6,950 nucleotides of DNA, taken from Gammaproteobacteria bacterium (GTDB lineage: Bacteria > Pseudomonadota > Gammaproteobacteria > UBA6429 > Thiohalophilaceae). The number at the start of each line of letters is the position of its first letter. The first letter of the stretch is position 1. The notes under the pieces are model-generated. The model did no database searches, had not been told where the DNA came from, and was given only the letters and a program-made list of their open reading frames with translations. The DNA is taken from NCBI GenBank assembly GCA_030593785.1, contig JAUVGM010000122.1, forward strand, positions 1 to 6,950, given 5' to 3'. A program made the translations under genes and the position numbers. Positions 1 to 6,318 of this stretch are shown one piece after another.

Positions 1-2006
1 AACTGAATTTTTATTTTAGGGTAAAGTTTCTCGACTTCAGTTGCTAATTGATAACCGTCCTTATCTGGCATTATGACATCACTCAACATCAGATCGACAG
101 CATTGTTTTGAAGTATTTCCAGTGCCTGAACAGCATTTTCAGCACAAAGCACTGTATAACCAGAGGTCGTTAAAATTTCCTTAGCAAGTTCTAACAATGC
201 AACTTCATCATCAACCACCAGGATAACCTCTTCACCTGAAGGCACATCTATTGATTCAACCGAAGATTCTTCTAACTTTTCTTTTTCACTCTCATGATAG
301 CGAGAAACATAAATGTCTATTCGGGTCCCATGTCCCTGCTCTGATTCGATATGAATTCCACAATGTGATTGCTGCAAAAATCCATATACCTGACTCAATC
401 CCAAGCCAGTTCCCTCTGTCCCTTTTGTAGTAAAAAAAGGTTCAAATATTCTACTCAGAACTTCCTGACTCATGCCAACACCCGTGTCATCTAATGACAA
501 CAACACATAGTTTCCAGCATTAATATCCATATTATTAACGTCCCTATCTGAAAGTTGTACATTCTGGCTAGTTAAGGTTAATTTTCCTCCATCCGGCATG
601 GCATGCATCGCATTTATACTCATATTCAGAATAGCATCTTCGAGTCGTGTCTTATCCAACCATACCGGCCAAAGATTTTCTTGCAGATTCATTTGCAGTT
701 TAATTCGAGGGGTCAACGTCTTCTGCAACATATCCCGCATACCCTCAAGTAATTTATTAAGATGGGTTGTTTCAGCAGAAGAAGGTGCCTTACGTGAAAA
801 CTCCAGTAACTTTGTGGTCAGTTTTTTTGCCCGTTCCCCGGCAATAATAATTTGATCGCTATACTTGATTAACCTGGGATTATCTCCAACAACACTATCT
901 TTAAGAAGTTGAGAATAACCGAGAATAACACCTAACATATTATTAAAATCATGCGCGATACCACCAGTAAGCTGACCTATCGCATCCATTTTTTGGGAAT
1001 GACGTAAATTATCCTCATCTCTCTGTCTAGTGGTAACATCTTCCACTAAAGAGGTCACACCTATTACCTTTCCATTCTGATCAATTAATGGCGTATTATG
1101 CCATTCACACATAATAATACGTCCATCTTTAGTCAGATTTTCATTGAGACTATAGAAGCCACCTTTATTGGCTAACAGATCTGTCCATATTTTATTAACG
1201 GCGGGACGAGCACTTTCAGGTAAAATTCGTTCTGTAATATGGAGGCCTTGTACTTCGTCTTCGCTAAAACCAAATATTTTTTCTGCAGCCGGATTCCATT
1301 TAAGAAATTCAAAATCGGTGTTCCACTCAATAATACCGACAGGGGATTGTTCACGATACAGTAATAAACGTTGATCTGATTCCGACTTTTCGTAATGTAA
1401 CTGCTTCATATTTTCAGCCATCTCCTGAGCCTGAAAACGTGCGGCAAAAGAATCAATTAACGTATTATAAAAGTCCTTGGCTGAACGCAGCACCATTGCA
1501 GAAAAAACAATTAACGCTACCCCTAATAATGCATCATCACCGCCACGAATTAATAACAAAGGAATAGATACAATTAATGATGGTGCAACATAAAAATATA
1601 ACGCTTTCATACTTGATGAAAATATAGGTACAGATATTGAAACAATGGCAACCAAAAATAAAAGGTTGTAAATACGGTATTCAAAGACAGGAAGAGTTAA
1701 CCCGTGAAATATAATAAATGCCCAACCAAGCCCAATCAGACTAACTGAGAAAACAAAACGATTCTCAAACTTTGAGTGTTCCGGGATATTATTTTTATTT
1801 TTTCTATAATCAAAGACAAGCCAGACACGAAATACAGTAACCAGAAACATAAAGCCAAACCATAATGCAAGTACGGACAAAGCAATTTGATCTTTAAACA
1901 AAAGGGAATAAATAACTGCGGCAAGGATTGCAGTAGTCAGAGCAGCAGGTGCTTTAGTATAAAGTATGCGTACACGCTCATTCGTAATTGCATCAGCATG
2001 TAACAT
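1..2006 (-). CDS. Membrane-bound PAS hybrid sensor histidine kinase (C-terminus cut by window edge)
   Basis: This is a sensor kinase that would autophosphorylate on a histidine and pass phosphate to its own receiver domain. Translation of the minus strand gives 668 residues. Residues about 20-175 are hydrophobic and form roughly five to six membrane helices with no recognised ligand-binding fold. A PAS domain follows at about 211-330. The dimerisation/phosphoacceptor box has GGIAHDFNN with His352. The ATPase domain shows an N-box near Asn465, DTGVG at 507-511, FEPFFTTK at 521-528 and GTGLGLS at 532-538. The receiver begins near 593, with the acidic pair DD at 599-600 and the phosphoacceptor Asp643 in LSDVIMPD. 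The receiver lacks its last helices only because the window ends. The kinase core is of the NtrB-like type common in gammaproteobacterial hybrid kinases. The start at 2006 is supported by AGAGGA at 2013-2018, six bases upstream. The signal sensed is unknown, and no partner regulator is visible in this window. Confidence 0.93.
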   Translation of the reverse strand, partial: MLHADAITNERVRILYTKAPAALTTAILAAVIYSLLFKDQIALSVLALWFGFMFLVTVFRVWLVFDYRKNKNNIPEHSKFENRFVFSVSLIGLGWAFIIFHGLTLPVFEYRIYNLLFLVAIVSISVPIFSSSMKALYFYVAPSLIVSIPLLLIRGGDDALLGVALIVFSAMVLRSAKDFYNTLIDSFAARFQAQEMAENMKQLHYEKSESDQRLLLYREQSPVGIIEWNTDFEFLKWNPAAEKIFGFSEDEVQGLHITERILPESARPAVNKIWTDLLANKGGFYSLNENLTKDGRIIMCEWHNTPLIDQNGKVIGVTSLVEDVTTRQRDEDNLRHSQKMDAIGQLTGGIAHDFNNMLGVILGYSQLLKDSVVGDNPRLIKYSDQIIIAGERAKKLTTKLLEFSRKAPSSAETTHLNKLLEGMRDMLQKTLTPRIKLQMNLQENLWPVWLDKTRLEDAILNMSINAMHAMPDGGKLTLTSQNVQLSDRDVNNMDINAGNYVLLSLDDTGVGMSQEVLSRIFEPFFTTKGTEGTGLGLSQVYGFLQQSHCGIHIESEQGHGTRIDIYVSRYHESEKEKLEESSVESIDVPSGEEVILVVDDEVALLELAKEILTTSGYTVLCAENAVQALEILQNNAVDLMLSDVIMPDKDGYQLATEVEKLYPKIKIQ

Positions 2007-2053
2007 CAGCAGTCCTCTGTAATTGACTTTAAAATAGTAATTATAACGATAGA

Positions 2054-2082
2054 ATCATACCTATAAAAATGAGGGATGTTAA
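2054..2082 (-). promoter_or_regulatory. Sigma70-type promoter for the hybrid kinase
   Basis: On the minus strand the -35 box is TTAACA (2077-2082) and the -10 box is TATGAT (2054-2059), each matching five of six consensus bases with an optimal 17-base spacer. It would start transcription near 2047, about 40 bases before the kinase start. The remaining intergenic DNA (2007-2186) is AT-rich, and I see no convincing terminator for the lipid kinase in it. This is a motif match only. Confidence 0.55.
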
Positions 2083-2186
2083 CAATTGCAAACTTAATCT
2101 TTTATTTTCAAATAATAAAGGGGTTTCTCTATTTTTGCGTAAAATGACTGTTATTTAAAGATAAACTTACAAAACAGCAACCATAT

Positions 2187-3056
2187 TTAAGGTACTTTTA
2201 ATAACAATGCTTTTTCTTCAATACGAATTGTAGCTGGCGTGTAACCAACAAACTCGCCATCCGCTTCGATGGGATGATTTTCAGATAAGACCTGAAATTG
2301 TTTTCCTTGCACATATTCAATATTATCGGCCGACAAATGATTTCCTGAAAATAATTTTATTAAACAATGGCATTTTTTTACTATACCAAGTTCACCTACC
2401 CAGCAACAATCCAGTAAGCCATCAGCAATGTCTGCCTTAGGGGTAATATTCATGCCATTACCAAAGAAGGTACCGTTACCAAATGCAACCATAAAGGTAG
2501 CTTCACTTTTAGAAAAATCATCCGATTCTATCTGAACCTTTTTTTCTTTATAGAAAGGCAAATACTTTAAAGCATTCCATAAATAGAAAAATGATCTGAA
2601 TAATATTTTATTATCTTCTTTTGTCTCTTCGGCAATCATTGCATCATAGCCAATGCCTAATACATTAATAAAATATCGATCACTACATGAGCCAAGATCT
2701 GCATTAATGGTTTTATCACTGGTTACAGTAGAAAAAACATCATCCTTTTTATTGTAGACATGTCTGGCGAAGTCATTTCCTGTACCGCATGGAATGACCC
2801 CAAGTGGAATATTTTTAAAGGCTAATACATTACTCAACATGTTCAGCGTACCATCACCACCTATTGATACGACGTCACTATAATTATTAAGTTTTTCACT
2901 GATCTTTTGTTCAGTTAATTGTGTGTCTGATTCTGTATGATGAATATCGTAGGCAATGTCTTTTTCACCCAAAAGAGTTATCAGTTTATCAAGGGAACGT
3001 AAGCCTTTTTTACCCGTTTGTGGATTAAAAACAATAAGATATTTCTTATTTTTCAT
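2187..3056 (-). CDS. YegS/DAGK-family lipid kinase (diacylglycerol kinase-like)
   Basis: This is a soluble 289-residue ATP-dependent lipid kinase of the diacylglycerol kinase catalytic (DAGK_cat) superfamily, close to the usual length of about 300. Members such as YegS and DgkB phosphorylate diacylglycerol, phosphatidylglycerol or sphingoid-type lipids at the inner face of the membrane. The N-terminus has a nucleotide-binding strand with FNPQTGKKG (10-18). GGDGT lies at 66-70 and GTGNDFAR at 91-98, the two hallmark motifs. The C-terminal beta-sandwich domain has NVLGIGYDA (131-139), a GNG/GNGM region at 193-202, ADGLLD (211-216) and EADGE (264-268). All core motifs are intact. The exact lipid cannot be told from sequence. 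Its start lies six bases after the stop of the cytochrome gene and has no clear Shine-Dalgarno, so it is probably translated by coupling to the cytochrome message. Confidence 0.9.
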   Translation of the reverse strand: MKNKKYLIVFNPQTGKKGLRSLDKLITLLGEKDIAYDIHHTESDTQLTEQKISEKLNNYSDVVSIGGDGTLNMLSNVLAFKNIPLGVIPCGTGNDFARHVYNKKDDVFSTVTSDKTINADLGSCSDRYFINVLGIGYDAMIAEETKEDNKILFRSFFYLWNALKYLPFYKEKKVQIESDDFSKSEATFMVAFGNGTFFGNGMNITPKADIADGLLDCCWVGELGIVKKCHCLIKLFSGNHLSADNIEYVQGKQFQVLSENHPIEADGEFVGYTPATIRIEEKALLLKVP

Positions 3057-3062
3057 ATTGTT

Positions 3063-3491
3063 CTATTTAATTCGGTAAGATGAATGGCATGCAACACAGG
3101 TCGAGGTTACCTCTGCCAATGCTTTATACGCAGGCAATAAATCGCCCTCTTCTGCTTTTAAAGAAAATCGACTTGCGGCCTTATGCATATTTGTACCTGC
3201 CTTACGCATACCCTTAGGCATAAATTTTCCCATGTGGCTGGCACCATGTTTTCCTAGTGATGACATGCCAATCCGTTGTTCAGCGATGTTCGCGGCTTTA
3301 TCCATCTGATTATTTGATAAATTAAATAGAATTTCATTTATTGTTTTTAAATGGTCACGCATATTTGCCATCATATGTTTTTGCATCATCTCTGGTAATT
3401 CTACAAACTGTCTTGGGTCTTCATTAGCCGCAAGAAACGGACTTATTAATATGAATAGCAGGTATGTTAATAATTTAGTTATGTTCTTCAT
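3063..3491 (-). CDS. Exported cytochrome c'/c556-like monohaem protein
   Basis: This is a periplasmic c-type cytochrome with a single haem. From the start at 3491 it has 142 residues. Residues 1-21 form a Sec signal peptide (lysine, then LLTYLLFILISPFLAA). The mature part is predicted helical and ends in CVACH at 132-136, with only six residues after it. A C-terminal CxxCH on a helical protein of this size is the signature of the four-helix-bundle c'/c556 family. A Met-Arg pair in the first helix (44-45) is a candidate haem ligand region, as in c556, but this is inferred. An upstream in-frame ATG at 3524 would add 11 residues ahead of the signal peptide. It lacks a ribosome site and lies upstream of the likely transcription start, so 3491 is preferred. 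The gene is related to the cytochrome at 5845-6318. It probably forms a two-gene unit with the lipid kinase. Electron partner unknown. Confidence 0.85.
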   Translation of the reverse strand: MKNITKLLTYLLFILISPFLAANEDPRQFVELPEMMQKHMMANMRDHLKTINEILFNLSNNQMDKAANIAEQRIGMSSLGKHGASHMGKFMPKGMRKAGTNMHKAASRFSLKAEEGDLLPAYKALAEVTSTCVACHSSYRIK

Positions 3492-3519
3492 CAAAATAAT
3501 CTCATACGTATTTACCCAT

Positions 3520-3548
3520 ATCATATGTGACTAGATTAAAAACGTACA
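3520..3548 (-). promoter_or_regulatory. Weak candidate promoter for cytochrome/lipid kinase pair
   Basis: On the minus strand TATGAT (3520-3525) is a good -10 box, with a poor -35 (TGTACG, 3543-3548, three of six matches) at 17 bases. A promoter is expected here because a terminator lies immediately upstream. It would place the RNA start near 3513, excluding the alternative ATG at 3524. The weak -35 may mean an activator is needed. Confidence 0.3.
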
Positions 3549-3551
3549 GGC

Positions 3552-3587
3552 AAAAAAAAGCGCGAGAAATAATTCTCGCGCTTTTTT
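3552..3587 (-). terminator. Rho-independent terminator after the rhodanese gene
   Basis: A perfect 9-bp stem GCGCGAGAA (3560-3568) pairs with TTCTCGCGC (3573-3581) around a four-base loop. It is flanked by eight A on one side and six T on the other, so the stem can extend by A:U pairs and a U-run follows it on either strand. It sits 20 bases beyond the rhodanese stop and ends the peptide/rhodanese transcript. It separates that unit from the cytochrome/lipid kinase unit. Confidence 0.92.
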
Positions 3588-3606
3588 AGGTACTTGAGGT
3601 AAACGA

Positions 3607-4263
3607 TTATTTAACAGTTGTTAAACCAAGGTTTGCCCAGTTCTGCATACCACCACGGTACCATTTGATTTTGTGTGCTGGATAACCCATTTTTAACAAC
3701 TGCTTAATGTTGTTAGGAGATTGTCCACACCACATGCCATTACAGAACATAACTAATGTTTTAACTTTGCTGAAGTTCCAGATACCTTCTTGCTCTTTTG
3801 CACCAAACTTAGCCATGATGTCACTCATTGAAAGTGGATCCGCACCCTTAGCAGGATTAAGTTTAGTCCAAGGGATACTTACTGAACCAGGAATTGTTCC
3901 CTTTTTCACCCAATTAGTCGTACGTGAATCAATAACTAAAATTGATTTGTCACCTTTGTTATGTAAACGGTTTAAGTAACCAATAACTTCAACTTCACCA
4001 ACTGTTTCAACACCAGGAGCTAAAGTAGAAGGCTGAATACAGAACGGAGGACATTTACGTGAAGTTTTAGAGAAATCTTTATGTACTGTAGCTTTTTGGT
4101 TTTGATCACGTTTAATCGTAACCGACTTACCTTTATGCATTACTGTAACAGACGCAATCTTCTTATTAATCTTAACTTTAAGATTAGTTGCTGCACATGC
4201 TGTTGATGAAAAACCAACTGCAAGTACTAAAGCGGCGTTAACCATCATGTTCGTCTTTTTCAT
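3607..4263 (-). CDS. Periplasmic rhodanese-like protein with extra CPPFC motif
   Basis: This is an exported single-domain rhodanese homologue of 218 residues. Rhodanese domains typically carry sulfane sulfur as a persulfide on an active-site cysteine. Residues 1-24 are a Sec signal peptide with likely cleavage after ACA. Residues about 27-62 look like a small beta-rich segment. CPPFC at 71-75 gives a CX3C pair. The rhodanese domain runs from about 85 to 213, with the substrate/structural motif VIDSR (110-114), a proline-glycine strand near 125-131, and active-site Cys174 in FCNGMWCGQ. A second cysteine (Cys179) lies inside that loop, so the loop differs from thiosulfate sulfurtransferases of the CRKGVT type. 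I recognise the CPPFCIQP-plus-rhodanese layout as a recurring bacterial family but know no assigned function. AGGAG at 4274-4278 supports the start. It follows the 55-residue peptide gene after 55 bases with no terminator. Whether it moves sulfur or is a redox/disulfide protein is open. Confidence 0.85.
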   Translation of the reverse strand: MKKTNMMVNAALVLAVGFSSTACAATNLKVKINKKIASVTVMHKGKSVTIKRDQNQKATVHKDFSKTSRKCPPFCIQPSTLAPGVETVGEVEVIGYLNRLHNKGDKSILVIDSRTTNWVKKGTIPGSVSIPWTKLNPAKGADPLSMSDIMAKFGAKEQEGIWNFSKVKTLVMFCNGMWCGQSPNNIKQLLKMGYPAHKIKWYRGGMQNWANLGLTTVK

Positions 4264-4318
4264 ATTTAAATAACTCCTGGTTTACTTTATGGGTTTTTAA
4301 TTAGAATTTTTATAATAT

Positions 4319-4486
4319 TTATTCGCAGTCATCTTCAGGATTTTTTTCTTCACCTTCACCTTTGCCATCGTCAGGCTTTTCTGCATCATTGAAAATGATG
4401 GTTTGATCCAAATGTGATGAAGCCATTGCATGATTGAAACTAACCAAATTCAGTGCAAACAGCATTAAGATGAAAAACTTACTCAT
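4319..4486 (-). CDS. Small exported acidic peptide, single cysteine, unknown function
   Basis: This is a 55-residue protein I do not recognise by name. A Sec signal peptide occupies 1-22 (MSKFFILMLFALNL core, cleavage after AMA). The 33-residue mature peptide begins SSHLDQTIIFND and is then highly charged: 12 Asp/Glu against 3 Lys, rich in Gly and Pro, so probably disordered. It ends DDCE, with its only cysteine at position 54. The start at 4486 has AGAGGA at 4494-4499, seven bases away. A longer reading from 4540 would add 18 residues before the signal peptide and has no such site, so it is rejected. It is the first gene of a unit with the rhodanese. The acidic tail could bind metal or dock with a basic partner, and the terminal Cys could accept sulfur from the rhodanese; both are guesses. 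Confidence 0.7.
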   Translation of the reverse strand: MSKFFILMLFALNLVSFNHAMASSHLDQTIIFNDAEKPDDGKGEGEEKNPEDDCE

Positions 4487-4563
4487 TTTATATTCCTCTA
4501 GTTGACTGCAATATGCACTGCAAAGTACATACCAAAACATAACCCTTTGTAATATAAAGAGTT

Positions 4564-4593
4564 TTTATATCTACTTATGATTTAACATGTCAT
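4564..4593 (-). promoter_or_regulatory. Promoter for peptide/rhodanese unit, -35 inside the TGTCA array
   Basis: On the minus strand ATGACA (4588-4593, five of six) is followed by an 18-base spacer and TATAAA (4564-4569, five of six). RNA would start near 4557, giving a leader of about 70 bases before the peptide start. The -35 box is the reverse complement of the first TGTCAT unit of the adjacent repeat array, so a protein bound to the array would act directly at this promoter. Motif match only. Confidence 0.5.
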
Positions 4594-4633
4594 TTATGTC
4601 ATACCTAATATGTCAGAGTTGTCATTTATGTCA
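4588..4633 (+). repeat. Array of five TGTCA pentamers (candidate regulator-binding site)
   Basis: TGTCA occurs in the same orientation at 4588, 4597, 4611, 4620 and 4629, with intervals of 9, 14, 9 and 9 bases. Two identical 14-mers, TGTCATTTATGTCA, lie at 4588-4601 and 4620-4633, offset by 32 bases (about three helical turns). Direct repeats of TGTCA recall Pho boxes of the OmpR/PhoB family, but those repeat at 11 bases rather than 9, so the binding protein is not identified. It lies between the divergent operons. Confidence 0.65.
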
Positions 4634-4642
4634 GAAAAGACA
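4629..4642. promoter_or_regulatory. Imperfect inverted repeat TGTC-N6-GACA, possible TetR-type operator
   Basis: The last TGTCA unit (4629) is followed by GACA at 4639-4642, forming four-base inverted arms around six bases. TetR-family dimers generally bind inverted repeats close to their own gene, so this is one candidate operator for the regulator at 4770. The arms are short and the match may be chance. Confidence 0.25.
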
Positions 4643-4699
4643 GCATGATTAGCAAATATGGGAATTAATTATGCGGAAGATTCAAGATAAGCCCCTTAC

Positions 4700-4728
4700 T
4701 TGACAAAATTATCATGATCACCCAAAAT
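4700..4728 (+). promoter_or_regulatory. Promoter for the TetR/membrane protein/cytochrome/TolC operon
   Basis: A consensus -35 box TTGACA (4700-4705) is followed by a 17-base spacer and CAAAAT (4723-4728, four of six). The RNA would begin near 4735, about 35 bases before the regulator start. The spacer holds a perfect 8-base palindrome ATCATGAT (4711-4718), where a repressor could block RNA polymerase. Motif match only. Confidence 0.45.
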
Positions 4729-4769
4729 AAAAAGCAATTAATTACTCACCTTTAGAGTTTGGAGCCAGT

Positions 4770-5360
4770 ATGGGCAAGCCACAGGAACAGCGCAGAAAAG
4801 AAATCGTTCAGGCAACGATGGATTTAACTGCAGAGCTCGGTATTAAGAGCGTTACTACTCAGGCGATTGCAGACAAAGTTGGCATCGCTCAGCCAACCGT
4901 ATTCCGCCATTTCAAGACACGAGACGATATTTTTGCTGCGGTGATTGGCTGGATTGCTGAGAACTTATCAAAAGCCATTCTTTCAGGTACAAATCCGGAT
5001 GATTCTCCCGATGAACAATTAAGAAAGCTTCTGAAAAATCAACTTACTTTTATCAATAAGCATAGAGCCGTACCAAAGATTCTCTTTTCAGATGTGCTTA
5101 ATCTAGAGTCTCCTAAATTAAAGGCATTACTCCAGGAGCTGATGAATGGCTATATCAAACGTGTAACTCAACTCTTACAGCAAGGTAAAGAGAATGGCCT
5201 ATTCCGTAAAAATCTCGATACCGATCAAACAGCTCGATATATTGCGGCACTGATACAAGGACTTCTTGTTCGTTGGTCAGTTTATGAATTTAATTTCTCC
5301 CTAGAAAAAGAAGCCGAAATTATCTGGAATTTCCTACAACCTGTATTAAAAGAAAATTAA
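4770..5360 (+). CDS. TetR/AcrR-family transcriptional regulator
   Basis: This is a 196-residue one-component regulator, of the usual length for TetR proteins, which normally repress neighbouring genes until a small ligand binds. The N-terminal DNA-binding domain covers about residues 7-53: a first helix from RRKEIVQATMDL, then the helix-turn-helix TTQAIADKVGIAQPTVFRHF (29-48), and the start of helix 4 (RDDIFAAVI). This region matches the TetR signature closely. The C-terminal helical ligand and dimer domain (about 55-196) is variable and does not show the ligand. The start has GGAG at 4761-4764, five bases upstream. It is first in a plus-strand run with a membrane protein, a cytochrome and a TolC-family gene, so control of that operon and of itself is the simplest reading. 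It could also affect the divergent rhodanese unit through the shared intergenic region. Confidence 0.92.
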   Translation: MGKPQEQRRKEIVQATMDLTAELGIKSVTTQAIADKVGIAQPTVFRHFKTRDDIFAAVIGWIAENLSKAILSGTNPDDSPDEQLRKLLKNQLTFINKHRAVPKILFSDVLNLESPKLKALLQELMNGYIKRVTQLLQQGKENGLFRKNLDTDQTARYIAALIQGLLVRWSVYEFNFSLEKEAEIIWNFLQPVLKEN

Positions 5361-5382
5361 ACATTACTGAGAGGTGTAAAAA

Positions 5383-5790
5383 ATGAGCACAAATAAACGT
5401 CCACTATGGCTCTGGCCCATTATTTTTATCGCTTTTGGCTTTGGTGCATTAACAATTAAATCCGGTGGTGCCGTTATCTTCTTTGATGGCCCTGCTCGTG
5501 TCGCGGCAGGTAATTATCTTAACTTTGTTGTTTGGTTTAATTTTATTGCAGGATTTTTTTATATTTTGGCAGGATTAGGATTTTTACTACAAAAAGAATG
5601 GACTGCAAAACTTGCAATCACAATTGCCGTGACAACCCTGTTGGTCTTTGCTGCTTTTGGTATTCATATATTAATGGGGGGAGCATTTGAAACACGTACA
5701 GTAGGTGCAATGACATTACGCTCTGTTATCTGGACGAGTTTTGCGACTGCAGCTTATTTTATTACTAAGAATCTAAAAGCTAATCCATAG
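5383..5790 (+). CDS. Four-helix inner-membrane protein, uncharacterised
   Basis: This is a 135-residue protein with four predicted membrane helices at about 9-26, 46-69, 74-98 and 108-127. Conserved-looking polar stretches sit in the loops: FFDGPARVAAGNY (33-45) between helices 1 and 2, and GGAFETRTVGAMTLR (99-113) between helices 3 and 4. I have the impression that proteins with these two loops recur in several bacterial groups as unnamed membrane proteins, but know no function. There is no haem, metal or transporter motif. The size and helix count resemble DoxX-like proteins, but I cannot support that assignment. GAGAGG at 5369-5374 serves as ribosome site. The gene follows the TetR regulator by 22 bases and is probably co-transcribed with it, so it is a likely target of that regulator. 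Confidence 0.82.
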   Translation: MSTNKRPLWLWPIIFIAFGFGALTIKSGGAVIFFDGPARVAAGNYLNFVVWFNFIAGFFYILAGLGFLLQKEWTAKLAITIAVTTLLVFAAFGIHILMGGAFETRTVGAMTLRSVIWTSFATAAYFITKNLKANP

Positions 5791-5796
5791 AATACA

Positions 5797-5811
5797 CCTA
5801 TTAGAAATAGG
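5797..5811 (+). other. Small intercistronic hairpin
   Basis: CCTATT and AATAGG form a perfect 6-bp stem around AGA, six bases after the membrane-protein stop. No U-run follows, so it is not an intrinsic terminator. At most it may affect processing or stability of the operon message. Confidence 0.35.
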
Positions 5812-5844
5812 AAATTAAATACTTAAATTTAACTGGAGATTAAA

Positions 5845-6318
5845 ATGAAATCATGTAAATTATGTTGGACGATATCAGGCGTTCTTATTTTAGCTATCGT
5901 TGCAATGGGCTATAAATTTATGGTCGTTGGTTCTGTTGTACCTGCTACTGATGGTCGACAAGCCATACTACTAGAGTCTGCAGAACGTGATTTAGTATTA
6001 AGCGAAATGCGTATGTTTTTGTCTGGTTTACAAAAAATCACTCAAGCAGCAACAGCAGAAGATATGGTTGCTGCAGCTAAAGCAGCTCGTGAAGTTGGTT
6101 TAGCTGCTCAGCAAGCTGTACCAGGTTCATTAATGGGCAAACTCCCTCTCGCATTTAAAAAATTAGGTTTTGATACTCACACAAAATTTGATGCCTTAGC
6201 ACTGGATGCTGAACAATTAGGTGATCCAAAACACGCTCTACAGCAGCTATCAGCACTCATGAATAATTGTGTAGCGTGCCACTCTGCGTACCAGATACAA
6301 AGTACTGTAGTTAAATAA
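5845..6318 (+). CDS. Membrane-anchored cytochrome c'/c556-like monohaem protein
   Basis: This is a 157-residue c-type cytochrome. Residues about 9-30 form one hydrophobic helix without an obvious signal peptidase site, so it is probably an uncleaved anchor with the bulk in the periplasm. The rest is predicted to be a four-helix bundle: helices near 38-68, 71-90, 98-125 and 129-151. The haem motif CVACH is at 142-146, near the C-terminus as in the c'/c556 family. It resembles the cytochrome at 3063-3491: both have Met-Arg in helix 1 (55-56 here), 87-88 residues from that Met to the first haem Cys, and the ending CVACHSxY. Two further cysteines (CKLC, 4-7) lie before the anchor on the presumed cytoplasmic side. 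TGGAG at 5834-5838 supports the start. It sits 54 bases after the membrane protein and 56 before the TolC-family gene. The family includes electron carriers and gas-binding proteins; which applies is unknown. Confidence 0.87.
   Translation: MKSCKLCWTISGVLILAIVAMGYKFMVVGSVVPATDGRQAILLESAERDLVLSEMRMFLSGLQKITQAATAEDMVAAAKAAREVGLAAQQAVPGSLMGKLPLAFKKLGFDTHTKFDALALDAEQLGDPKHALQQLSALMNNCVACHSAYQIQSTVVK

Noticed and set aside
598..855. Plus-strand open frame of 85 codons
   Set aside because: It lies antisense within the histidine kinase ATPase region, whose conserved motifs are continuous on the other strand; no ribosome site or recognisable domain.
1168..1374. Open frames on both strands (68 codons plus, 60 codons minus at 1172-1354)
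   Set aside because: Both overlap the PAS domain of the kinase in other frames and show no recognisable domain.
1736..1924. Minus-strand open frame of 62 codons, hydrophobic
   Set aside because: Same strand but another frame inside the membrane region of the kinase; its hydrophobicity is a by-product of the T-rich codons there.
3492..3524. N-terminal extension of the cytochrome from ATG at 3524
   Set aside because: It would put 11 residues ahead of a normal signal peptide, has no ribosome site and overlaps the likely -10 box.
3707..3979. Plus-strand open frame of 90 codons
   Set aside because: Antisense shadow of the rhodanese domain, no ribosome site.
4505..4523. Direct repeat ACTGCAA (4505-4511 and 4517-4523) in the leader of the peptide gene
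   Set aside because: Only seven bases twice in AT-rich leader DNA; could be chance and has no supporting structure.
4487..4540. N-terminal extension of the small acidic peptide from ATG at 4540
   Set aside because: AGAGGA at 4494-4499 is placed for the start at 4486, and the extension would precede a complete signal peptide.
4588..4633. CRISPR or plasmid iteron array
   Set aside because: The units are only five bases at 9-14-base spacing, with no spacers of CRISPR length and no cas or replication gene nearby.
4588..4633. Classical Pho box
   Set aside because: PhoB sites repeat TGTCA-like units every 11 bases; here the interval is 9, and no phosphate-related gene is present.
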